Source: Acridotheres tristis (lineage: Eukaryota; Chordata; Aves; Passeriformes; Sturnidae). From it: 64,000 bases of DNA. This document shows, one piece after another, positions 38,101 through 50,014 of the stretch. The stretch is from assembly GCA_037013685.1 (NCBI GenBank), contig CM072886.1, forward strand, positions 61,558,933-61,622,932, in the 5' to 3' direction. The position numbers and the translations under genes are program-made. The notes below the pieces were generated by a model. That model was not told the origin of the DNA. It did no database searches and was given only the letters and a program-made list of their open reading frames with translations. How positions within the stretch are numbered: position 1 is the stretch's first letter; each line of letters begins with the position of its first letter.

Positions 38101-40613
38101 CATAGGACTAGGATTAACAGAAAAGATCACTTACAAAGCTGTTTGTATGCAAGTTAAAATCAGGTTTTGAACTAAATTAAACTGCAAAGAGCAAATGCAC
38201 AGCCAAGGTCTCAGTGCCTTATGGCACTAGGTTGTAGGAGACTTTCCAGTCACATCAAAGAGTTTTGTGTTAGGCTGTTAAGACTCACTGCTGCTCACAG
38301 TTATGGGGCATTGCAGGTAGAAAACCTGAGTTCTGCACCTCTTTCTGCAAGTAAGCATTCACAGACGGTCACAGCAGAAGTAATTTGATACCCGCATGAC
38401 ATATCTCAAGACACATTGTCATTTAAAAACAAGTCCCCCAGTGCACACATCACAAAAAATTTAGTAGACCATGCTGCTGAATATGTAATGACTGCTCTGG
38501 ACTGGGGATGTTCTTGAGGTTGGCAAATTCCCCTGGACAACAGGACTATAAGATTCTTGCCACCTCTAGACGCTGACGCAACATAGATGTTTAACACCAT
38601 GTACCTGGTGCACACAGCGCTCATTCATCAATGTCCCTCATGCTGAAAAATATTTTCTGTGCTAATTCACAATGACGGCTGTTAATCCACCATCCCTTAC
38701 AAACCTCAGCAAAATCCACTTAGCTTGGAGTCAGGCATATTTCAGAAAGTATTTGTCCTCTCTGCATTGGGATTGAGAGAGATATACAAGGGAAGGGGTG
38801 ACAGAAATACTGGAAGTCTAGTAGGGCTTGGGTAAAACCTCAGAAATCCTGTAAGGACATGAAAGAAGCCACAAGCTTCTAAGGAGAGCGACTGGTAATT
38901 AAAACCTTGATACAGCAAGTCATTTGAGTTTATTTAAATAGGTACTTAAAGATAAACGCAAAGCATTTTGCTCAAACATTTTGAGGAATATGATCCTTAA
39001 GGAAGATTAACAAGTCTTTAATGACACTTGTGTTATGAAATGTCATTATAATCAAGCAGTAAATCAATAGTACAGTAGCACATGCTGCAGATCACAAGGG
39101 CTATGTTTTGCAGAACAAAAGAGAGGGCAACCTCCTCAACTTCTATGACAGTGATACATGTTATATATACCTATACCTTTCAAACAGTGACATTTTTGGT
39201 ACCTCTAGTCACCCATGAGGCCATCTGTCTGCATGGGAAGGGGCAGCAATTTTTTGCTTCAAATTACACAAACTTCCAGCAGGTTAAATGCAGGACTCAC
39301 TTCTGCTAAAAGCTGCCTACATCAGTGCACTCTCTTGCTTCACATTCCAGCTCCCCTGGCCTCCTCCCCGTGCAGCAGCAGTGGTCAGACCTGGCTCAAG
39401 GCTGCTTGGAGTGCTCAGGGGGCAGAGAAGTCACAGATGCTTCCCCAGTTCAGAGCTGCAAGGGGCCAGCTGTGCCCATGTCAAAGAGCCAAAGGGAGGA
39501 TGCCCAGCCAGGGCCAGTGGAGAGGGGTGAGGGCAGAAATACAGGAGCAGAGATTTAGCCTAAACTGGAGCTGTCAGAGCTACATCCTGGTGAGTGAGAT
39601 AATACATGCACTTCCCCTGCCTGGCCCAGACTGAATTAGCACATCTGGGGCCCACATTTACTGCTGCTTTGGAGCACCTCTGCCATTAACACTAAAAACA
39701 CATCCTGGAGGACATCAGGGCTTGAGATGAAGGAGGTGAGAGGGGAAATAAGACACCTTGCCTCCCCCTTCACCTTGTTCCTCCCTCCTCCCACATGGCT
39801 CCAAAACACTTTGCACCTTGAATGCTGTCAATCTCCGTATGGAAGAAATGTATTTATAGAAACCCCATCACTGTGGCTCAATACTTTTATGGGACCAGAT
39901 GTCGAAGGACATGAAGTTGATAAAATAAAGCACAGACCAAGAAAAAGGGTCAAAATTATCTGCTGCCAGCAAGGAGAATTACTGCTTCTCCAACTTCCAT
40001 GGAGCAGTGCCAGTTTACCTCAGTGAGAAGTGGGGCTGGCAAACAGGTACAGATGTGAATAATTAGGCTGAGTAAGCTGTTCAACCAAGAACACATCTGC
40101 CCTTCACAGGAGAGATTTTTCCAGAAAGGGTTAATGCCTTTTTCTTTGAAATACCACGTGGCAGCTGCAGATGACATCAGATATTCTGCCATACTGTTTT
40201 ATATCAGCATATACAAAGCATCAAGGGAAGACTAAGCACTGCTTGAGACTGTAATCAGAGCAATGGTCAACATTATCACAATAAATTACATCATTTAGAA
40301 ATTTCTTGATCTTATGATTATGTTTAAAAATAGGGATATCTTCAAAATATCAGGGTATATGCAGACAGAGCAAAAGCACCAAGGGCTCAGACATCTTTCT
40401 GGTAAACAACCCACAAGAAACACACAGATCTTAGCTACACATGTGAAACCACATGCTTTCAACTAAAGCCAGCAGCTCAGAAAGATGCCAGGGTATGTAA
40501 CCAAAGGACCCATATAGCTGTATTTTGGCACTATGCAGCAAAGCCGAGGAGAAGTAGGTTAATTAAAACTTGTGTGTCATTTCCATTTCCTCTATATGTC
40601 TACAAGACTGTTT
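38101..40613. other. Unique non-coding sequence
   Basis: Overlapping frames at 39215-39634 are open on the plus strand but match no known protein. Nothing else was seen. Confidence 0.45.
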
Positions 40614-40653
40614 ATTCTCACCATCTGAAAGAGATTCTCACCATCTGAAAGAG
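40614..40653. repeat. 20-bp perfect tandem duplication
   Basis: ATTCTCACCATCTGAAAGAG occurs twice in direct succession, with identical copies. Confidence 0.97.
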
Positions 40654-43600
40654 ATATTAATTGCTGCATTTGGTTTGTGAGAATAAACACTACAAGAGAT
40701 CAAGTTCCCTAGTGAAGCCTTCTCAGTTTTGCTTTTAAACCCCAATGTAACAGCTTGAAAGGGCTGCTTTTATCTCCACAGCAATTGGTTTAGGATGCAA
40801 GCCTAGGGTGAAGTCTATTACCAGTTGTCCACCAAAATTTTGTTGACAAAGACTACATCAGCATTTGCTGCCCATTTCTATTAGTCACAGCTCAATGTAG
40901 TAAGACGATTTTGTCCATAGATTAGGTTTAGGCTATTTCCTTCGCATAATCCCCTTTCTTCACCACTTGTGCCAGCACTGTGTTAGTTGAAGTGATAAGG
41001 AGCAGGTGAGATCCCAAAACAAGGTCTTGCACACAACCTGGAGAGACACAGTATGGACAGAATGCATATGTTAGCTCATCAATATTTCAACATTGATGCA
41101 GAATCAATGCTTATATGGGACCTAACAGACTGCACTGCTGCACAGCTCATGGTGCGTTTGGGGATTGCTTATTTCCTGCCAGGATAACACCTTGTAGAAG
41201 CAGAGAGCACACGGTTTGTGCTCAATGGCCATTTCTAGCCCCATGCCAGAGATCACTGGGTGGTGCAGTCAGTTCCAGCCCAAAGCCAGCATAACACCCA
41301 TGACTGGTTTGATGTCAGCATCACTTCCATAGTGGCTGTAGGTGTTGTTTTTTTTAAGTCCTGCGTGCTTAGACTTGTAGAGCCTGACAGTATCTGTGCT
41401 GTGACTGTTTCTCCTTTGCCAGCATTGCTTCTTTCTGGGCCTTCAAAGCAACTACAGCAAAAAACAATAAAGTATTTCAACTGGATGGGCAATGTCAGTC
41501 CCTCAGCTCTGGGAACATGAGGCCAACAAAACTGGACAAAATACAGTCCACTTCCAACTTCCTTCCTACTGTCAGACCCCAATCCAGCTTACAATGATGC
41601 TGAAGTTCATTGGAGTCTGGATGGAAATGGTAGGGCTGTGGTATGGAATACTACACCCACAGATTTCACTGATCCTGGCAGAGGGCTGATTTCAGCCCTG
41701 TGATGCGCTACTGAAAAAAATACAATAGGAAAAAGTAGCATCCATGGCAAAGTGAGATGCTGTGGAGTGAAATACAATTCTTGTAGGTTTTAACCACCCC
41801 AACGAAATACTAAGTGTGTGCTAATGAACCATCCAGCTGACAGCAGCAGAGAGACTATATACAGCAGGCCAAAAAAGTTAGGTTACACTATTCTTAGACC
41901 ATTGTATTTCAGAGAGATTTAATGAGGAACTCCCATATTATGGAACACATAGCAGCAGGTGATGAAGGAGACTAGATAGCTCCTCAGCAGCAGAATGAAG
42001 GTTAGACAAAAGAAACTGGAGTATGCTGCTCATGCAGGACGGTAAGGAAGCACCAGCAAGTGTGAATCTTCGACAGGTCTTTCAGCTCCTGGAAGAGTTT
42101 TGGCAGGGCTGTAGATCAGGCTTATGTTATTTTCAAAAATGAAACATCACTACCAAATAGTTGAAAGGAGTGCATGAAAAACAAACAAAACACATTTTTA
42201 AGATTTCACTGACACTTGCCTATGAATGTAAAAATTCGAAAATTGGTCATGCAGTACCTGTTAGCCATTTGAGTTACATGTGGTATGGATGAAATGGATT
42301 TCAACTAAGCATAAAGAAGAGGAATTACTGTGGTATACTTTCAGCCAAAATTTGTAGAAAAGTGACAGAGACTATAAATAATGCATTTCTAAGAAGAGGC
42401 AGTGTGAGAATACTTCTCAGTTAACAGCCTTTCTTTTGTCTCTCAACCAGTTATTCACCTGAACACTTTAGTTCTCAGGAGATTTAGAGTGATGCAAAAA
42501 ACTTACCTCTCTTGCAGCATCTGTTTACAAAAGCTGTGCCTGCTACAGAGTCATCACAACAAAACAAATTTGGCTTCAGTGTTAATTTGCTCACAGTGTC
42601 ACTTGAGACAAAAGCTAGTTAGACCTGGAATAATAGATGGCAATCTCCATAAATGTATCCAAACTAAATTCTTCAGCAACACTGAAAGGCTGTGAAAACC
42701 GATGAGAAAACACACAGAAGTTAGAATATTATCTTTTGGGCATTTCTGAGTGAATCAAGGTATATTCAGGATCTCCTCGCTTCTCATTCTTTGGGGTACC
42801 TAGACTACATTTATTTTATGCACAGCCCAAATGTTAGACTGATGCTTTACAAGTCATCCTATTTTCTTGCATATATTTCCTTTCTACTACTGCAAAAATA
42901 CTAGGTTGACTTGATGAGGTGGGGAAACAGCACTTGATACCCATCTCTGACCCACAAGAAATGAAGAAGATTTTTGCCACTGACTTAGAGACAGTGGGAA
43001 GACACTCTTACTGAGAAATAAAGACATACATTATATTTGGGCACATGTACCTCTGTTACACCAGCAGCGTAAATTGTTGCAAGTCTCCTGGGTCTATTTC
43101 TACTACAAACACATAAGCCAGAACTATCAAGTGCAAATAATGACAATTAAAAAACCCTAATAAATCCTTAGGTTTCTGAGTAAAAAAGAGCACACCAGTG
43201 ATTTGCCAATTAATGCATGGACCCCCTTGTGAAATGCTAGGGTGTCTCCAGAAACTCATCATGTATTTTCCCAGAAAAGTTTAGACTATATGACACACTG
43301 AGAATATTTATCCCTACACCTTACAACAGTGAAACTGCCATTATTGACAGCACAGTAATCAGATACTAAATCCTATCCATCACTTTTGAAATGTCACTCT
43401 AATACCAGCGTGAGAGCTCCAATGCACAGCCTCCCCTGGAGATACTCTAGCCCTTGTACAAATAGGTATTTTGAAAACCCACTTCTGAAAATTCCACTTC
43501 ACCTCAAGGCAAAGTGGTGTTCATTTATTATTATCTTTAGAGTATTGCAGACAGTCATACTTTTTTCTTTCTTTCTTTTTTTTTAACCATGACACCTTTG

Positions 43601-44142
43601 TCCCCTAGAAATGATCATGCTCTCAGTCCACAGACAGGATAGTGGCCACCTGGAAGCCAAAAGAGACAGGATATTTCCAGAGTCTCTTCCTCTAAAATCC
43701 CTTCTTGATGAGCACAGTTACTTGTATGACTGCAAGGCATGCTGCAACAAAACATATTTTCCCCCTTGACCAGTGAAACACCTGGGCTTGCCCCCAGGTG
43801 TCTGTAGACACCAGTCCTACACCCATCAGAGCAATATCGTATGCATGGCAAAACTCCAACAAAGAGCACCAGGAGTAAGGTTAAATATCAGTCAGGGAGG
43901 TGCAACACCAAATAAAAGGTGAGATCCAGTGGGAGGAGAAAGATTACAGCAGTGCAGGATCCTGGGGTGCTCCTGTTACACACACATCCTGAGAGCTCGT
44001 CTGTGCTTTTGGTTTTAATTAGCATTTGTTAACATATGGAGATATTTACCCAGAAGGAAGGTCGGTGGAGTGGTTAGCAGAAACAGCCTCTCTCTCCCTT
44101 TCCCCCATCCCCTTCCCACTGGGGCACAGAGGCCAGCACTCC
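40654..44142. other. Unique non-coding sequence
   Basis: No gene was recognised. A pyrimidine tract lies at 43561-43584. A minus-strand splice-like donor near 42507 follows an open frame of about 35 codons, not called. Confidence 0.45.
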
Positions 44143-44195
44143 AGCTGGTATAAATCTGCGGTACTCTGCTGATTTACACCAGCTGAGCATCTGGC
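44143..44195. repeat. Palindromic sauropsid repeat relic (hairpin)
   Basis: AGCTGGTATAAATC (44143-44156) pairs with GATTTACACCAGCT (44171-44184) at 13 of 14 positions around a 14-nt loop, followed by GAGCATCTGGCAT. This is close to the pattern CAGCTGGTGTAAATC..GATTTACACCAGCTGAGGATCTGGCCC, dispersed in turtle, crocodile and bird genomes. It looks like the end of an old foldback or MITE-like element. Confidence 0.6.
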
Positions 44196-47100
44196 ATCAA
44201 GACATTTCCGATTGTTTATAAAAAGAAGAGCAATGTGGTGTGCTACTTATAAATCTCTCTCCTGAGCCAAGGTTGTGGTCCTCACCTGCGTCCTGCTTAG
44301 CTGTGTTGCCCCATCCCGTCACACCAACACAGCCAGGCCCACTCCTGGCCACTGTCACCTGGAAAAAACAGGCAAAGGATCCTGTGTCACACCAAACCTG
44401 TATGAAATGGAGGTGGGAGAGAAGAAGTGAAAAATCCCTGCTCCTTCCCCCAGCCACACAGGGAGGATTAGTTAGCCAGTGTTTATAAATTGCCCTAAAG
44501 GGGTCAAGTGCAGGAGTGATTGGTGTCAGCCTCTTAGCACTATGTTTAACAGTCGACCAAAGGTTACTTTTAATTTCTCTTAATAACTGGACAAATGGGA
44601 CCAGGTGTCCAGCCTCCAGCTTGCAAGGGCAAGGCTTGGCCCATGCTGCCACCCCCTATGGTGCAGGAAGCACCACCTGGTTGTAGACAGGTCCTGGCAA
44701 GAGGCAGCACAGCCCCAGAAGAGAACACTCCCAGCTTAGCCCCACTGTAGCCCACCTCACCCTGTGCTTGCCCAGCTTCCTGGCCCTTTAACTTAATGCA
44801 GGGGGTTGTATTTCCCCTTGAGCCTGGTGGGACTGGTGTGCACAGAGGAAGGAGCATTTGGACTTGCTCTCCCCAGCCCTCACCACCTCCCAAAACACGT
44901 GCCCACCACAGCCATTTCAGTTCCATTCATATCTGCAGTTCTTGTCAGCATTTTCCCCAGGGACAAGTGGCAGGAAGGTGGACCATCCTCTTAGCTTTCT
45001 TGCAGACCACATTTGTGCCTTTGCACTCAATCTTTGCCTTGTTTTATTGAAGAAAAGGTTATTCCCTTTGTAGCAGCTAAGAAATGTTCTTTGAAATTGT
45101 CCAGCACTCACATCTTCAGGCTAATTTGGCTTCTAAACTCATTTGAACTCCTTTTCTTGTCTGTCCTTTATAAGGAAGGTCTGAAATTTATACTATACAT
45201 ATTTCATTTATATTTAAAACTGCATTAGTTTCAAATATAGTTTCAGTGAGAAGGAAATTAAAATAAAATTTGATATAATAGAAATATTTTTGCATTGTGG
45301 AAATATTTTGCTGCTCTGTCTGCACTCTTGTGATAGACAAAAATTACTAAGCCAGGATAACATAAGATCACCCATGTGGCAGCAACCGCTGCCTCTGGAG
45401 ACAGAAGAAGATGAATCATCTTAGGTGAGAGCAATGAAAGAACAACAATTTACTTGGCTGCAGCAGAAATAGTCAATCTGGATGGTGCCACAGTCGACTA
45501 TGGGGCCAGGAGATAGCCTCTGCCACAGTGGGTGGCAGATATTGCCATGGGTAAGTCTGGGAAAGAATGAGAACCTAACCTGCAGCCACCTCATCTTCTC
45601 CAAGGCCGCCAGAGCAACTTTGTGCAGCTCTTCTGTGGACAGAAAGCCAAGGTATCACCTTCCCTCTGGATCCGACAATACTGGGGCAGCCACACTGCCA
45701 AAGGCGGCACCACAATGCTCACCACATCACTTAATCAGTCTTGCTTCCTCAGAGAGGCAGCAGGGTATTTGGCTTTAAAGCACATGAAGGTGCAGCCACT
45801 GCCCTGTGTCTTCTGATGTCCTTAGGAGTTTTGCCGCTGGCTTTAACAACCAGGCAGTCAAGGAGGGGGTCACTGTGTGGTGTGTAAGCAGCCCCTCTGG
45901 AATCACAGCCCTAGACTGCAATTAGTGCTGATTTATTCTGGGTGACTACAGTTCAACACAGACCAGTACTGGTCTAGCTGCCACAATTCATCCTTGAGAT
46001 TTGCCAGTAAAGGCAGCAATTCTTTTGATCTTCCTAATAGAGAAAATTGGAGAGCATACAATCAGCCTCTCTTTCTTCCCAGTGCCATTTGGATATGCCT
46101 GCAAATAGTCTGAGGGGAAGTTCGGCTTGGAGCGGACTGCTCCTCCAGTCCTGCTGGCCACAAAAAGTCACAGGATTTAAATGCTCCCAACTCCACCCCG
46201 AATATGCCAGACATGTAGGGAAAAAGATCTTGAAATAAGAGCGAGGGTATTGCCTGAGGCAGAAAGGATGGAGTGATAGAGGAGCTCGTAGTATCATTTG
46301 ACTGTAAAGCAACTTGTTTTACATAGATAGCACAGCTCGGTCTAGCAGGAATCAAGGCGTGACTGAAATTATTGTGTATGATCAAGCACAGAGCAGGGTG
46401 AGCAAAGAGCCTAAATCTGTCTTTCAAGCTCTTTTCACTTGGAGCTGAGGGGGCCATGGTTGGGCTGTACTGCATCAGCTCTGGACAAACACAGAGCAAG
46501 TGCTTAGCAAGATACAAAGAACATTATCTGCAGGAAAGGAGGGGTATCCAGGACATGTATCCTGTACAAAGGATCCACTGAGACGGTGGTCATTTGTTCA
46601 GGCTCTCCATTGTTCTTGTCTTTTGAGGTGTTTTCTGTGTGCCTCTTGGCACTAATTCAATCTGCAGACAAGATGTGACCACATGACAATAGTTGCTGTA
46701 ATGACAATTCTTCTAGACAGAGTGAGGGATCACAAGGCCCTTCTGAAGAGGGACAGGTGGAAAGAGAACTATCTAACTAACTATCCCAGGGGGTTAGGCA
46801 GCGAGGCTTGAACAGAAGCACAGCCACAGGAGCGGGGTGTGAGCTCCTGCAGCAAATTCACAGCAAATCGGTTCTGTCCTCCCGCCCCCCAATATGGTCG
46901 TGATTATTGAAAAGCAGGGGAATACCAGCCATGACATCTGTACAAACACACCACAGGAAACCAAATTGCAAAGACATCAGCAATCAAGACCAGACTCTTG
47001 GTTTGTTTGTTCAGATATCAACATCTACTAAAAACAGCCCCATCACGGCTGCAATTGGCACAGCAGCAAAGGCTCCCAGGGCAGTGGGGAATGTGAATAG

Positions 47101-49591
47101 GCCAAGGTGGGTAAGGAGCAAACCTGATCCCTCTGGGATTCTCTGCCATTTCAAGAACAACTTGTGAACTGTTGTGGAGCAGGGCATAACTAAATTAGTC
47201 TGGGGAAGTGTCACAAAAACATGTCCTGGCCAGTGTCATTCACTGGCATTTTCACTTGATATTCATCCTGAAGTTCAAGCCAGGAAGCTGCCAGAGAAAC
47301 CATTCACCTACAAGCTCTTCTCTCTCCTCCTGAAAACATCAAATAACCAAAAAATCACTTGCAACCAGAACAGGGCCAGCTGTTCCTTGTGAGTCATGCG
47401 ATGTCTAAGGCACATTTTTCCCACGAACAATGATAAAAGATTGTTTTGTTTGCTTGTCCATTTGCCTCGATGTTTAAACATTTATCCTATAGGGGATTTC
47501 TTCTTTGGAGGTTGAAATAATGAAAGAGACTAGAATTTTTTTAACAGCTCACCTAAGGTGGATCAAATGCTCTGTTCTTGAATCTTGGATGCCAGTTAAA
47601 CATCATACCTACTATAAGACACCCAGTTATAATGCAAGCATTAGCATTTAGCACACATTTACTCAGAAAAAACAAGCCCATGCAAACTACAAATATCTTA
47701 ACTTCAAAAAATCCAGGAGAGAGAGTCTCTTTTTAAAACCTCCGGGAGGAGACTTCCTTTAATGCTCTGAGTGCCTTGAAGTCATTCACAAATTAACAAG
47801 CACATAGAATGAATAAACTGAGTAACTTGAGAGGTGCATGTAGTCTCATCCTCATGGGGGCAGGGGGGAAGAACCCCGACTTTCTGCATTAGAAGACTAT
47901 GCAAAAAAAAAGCCCAAACAACAAGGCTGCAGCACACTTTCCTTCAGGGATCTTCCACTTTATCAGATGTCCTAAAAATAAGGGGAAAATTCCGTTTTTT
48001 CTTTTTTCATCCACACAGAGGAAAATCCATCTCTTCTGCAGACTGTATGTCTCTATAATGCATCAAGCATTAGCACTTACAGGCATGAAATACATGATAA
48101 CATCATAACAATGAGTATTTGTTGCTAGAATTTTGCATCAAGACCTCAAGTAATTTAATCACTTCAACAAATATTTAAAAACATCCTGGAAACAATGGGA
48201 CTTGGGTACTTTGCCTCACTTGGCCTTCAAGACAAAAATATGAGCTTTTATTTTATTAACTCCCAAAATCAAGAAAATAGTGAGCAAATGCAGAATTCAC
48301 CAGATTTCATCAGATTCCACTATGCTAGAAGCAGGGACACTCATTAAAACCAGCAACAGTTTAAAACAGAGAAGAAAAGGTAGGTTTTTTTACACAGCAG
48401 GTAATGAATTTCTGGAATATGTCCCTGCCTCGTCTTCTTTCCTGCCTCTCACAAGATAGAAGCAATGCTGCTTATCTGTTAATCTTTCCCAAACCTCAGC
48501 TATCATCATTCCCTAAAGTAAGGAAACTTGCATAGCCAAGGAAGGAAATCTACCTTCTGCAAGAGAGAACTGTGGAAAGCTGAGTCACTTCAAGAACTAA
48601 ATAAAATAGTGAAAAATAGATACAATAATATTTCTCTCCTGTTTTGGATGCAGGGGAAGGAACCTAAAAATAACAACAACAACAAACCCTAAAACCAGTT
48701 TACTCTAGTTATGATAATCCAGGCATAACATTTATATGAGAACATAAAATACAGCACACAGCTGTAAGTAAAACAATATGTGTGTTCCTGAATAATGGGA
48801 AAATAGCTTGCCAATAAGGATATATTTTGAGCAAATGAAAGATGACCTGGAATTGACTCTAGAGTAACAACTTGATTACTTATAAAAATAGGAGGTAGGG
48901 GAAGAGAAAAAAAGTAGAGGAAGCAGTGGTTGGGAAGAGCTTATGTTATGTGGTATTTGATGTATTTACTTTGAAAAGTTTCCTTTTGATGAATAATAAA
49001 AACAATGCTTTAACAGCCATCTTTATGCCAAAAAATAAGACTGGCTAGGGATTTTACAGCTAATGTGGCTCTACTCACCCGGATTCTTCATGTCAGAAGG
49101 CCACATTTAAGCTCAGATGGTGAAACTGAAGCAAAAGAGATTGAATAAGGAATCACTCTGGAGGTGAAGGGAGAGAAGAGCATGTGGCACAGCTCCTTGA
49201 GAAAGAGCTTACTGGCTCTCCAGCCTGCAAATTGTTTCCATGCTGGTGTGCACAGCAACATACTAGTGTGCCTTGGAAGAAACCCAACATACTTCCCAGC
49301 TAATGCATTTCTTTCTTTCAATATCCAAGGTGAGCTTACTGTTCATAAAAGCAGAAGATTGCCCAGCTTGTTGGCTGAAGCAATCCATCACCACCCTTGA
49401 GGCATTTACCCTCCAGACTCTAGGTCATAGCAGAGCTGCCAGGTATGCAGAAGGGAAAGAAGGGGAACAACACAACCCCACACCAGGTTATTGCTGAGAA
49501 AGCTTGGTCTGTACACTTGCAAAACATGTGGGAGGAGTGTTGTGATGCAGGGGCCTGGAAAAAGCCATAGGTGAATGGTAGCATATTCCAC
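44196..49591. other. Unique non-coding sequence
   Basis: Open frames up to 151 codons on the minus strand (44197-44652, 46062-46517) match no known family. An AAC run lies near 48671-48684. The interval 45480-45930 contains several protein-like peptides in shifting frames but was not identified. Confidence 0.4.
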
Positions 49592-49629
49592 TACCCAAGT
49601 GATCCCTATCTACCCAAGTGATCCCTCTA
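49592..49629. repeat. 19-bp tandem duplication
   Basis: CTACCCAAGTGATCCCTAT is followed at once by the same sequence with one A/C difference. Confidence 0.95.
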
Positions 49630-49990
49630 TCTTGTTTGAGTTCCTTAGCCCTCATCCCTAAGAGACTTCAGGGCTAAGGATGTCTCTGCGACTCCCAGGA
49701 TTCTTGCCTTTCTGCTGGTGCCAAATGCAATGGTAAATTCTGGAACAGAACTGGTATGAAGCAAGAGAAAGAAGTAGAACCATTGCACTTCACACTAGTT
49801 TTGAGCTTCTTTAGAGTTAAGAAAAACCCTTTTTGTTGGCTTCTTTCAACCTGTTCTTGTACATTGTGATTTTACTCCTGTGAAATAAACACCACTCTTA
49901 TCCTTGTCCCTCTTCTCCTTTCCCATATGTGTGACCTTTTTCCTTAGCTGGTTCTCTCCACTTCTGGGTCTTTGCCCATCTTTATATCTT

Positions 49991-50014
49991 TCTCTCTCTC
50001 TCTCTCTCTCTCTC
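49991..50014. repeat. (TC)12 microsatellite
   Basis: Twelve uninterrupted TC units. Confidence 0.97.

Noticed and set aside
42420..42620. Minus-strand open frame of about 35 codons before a GAG/GTAAGT donor
   Set aside because: No convincing acceptor and no recognisable protein.
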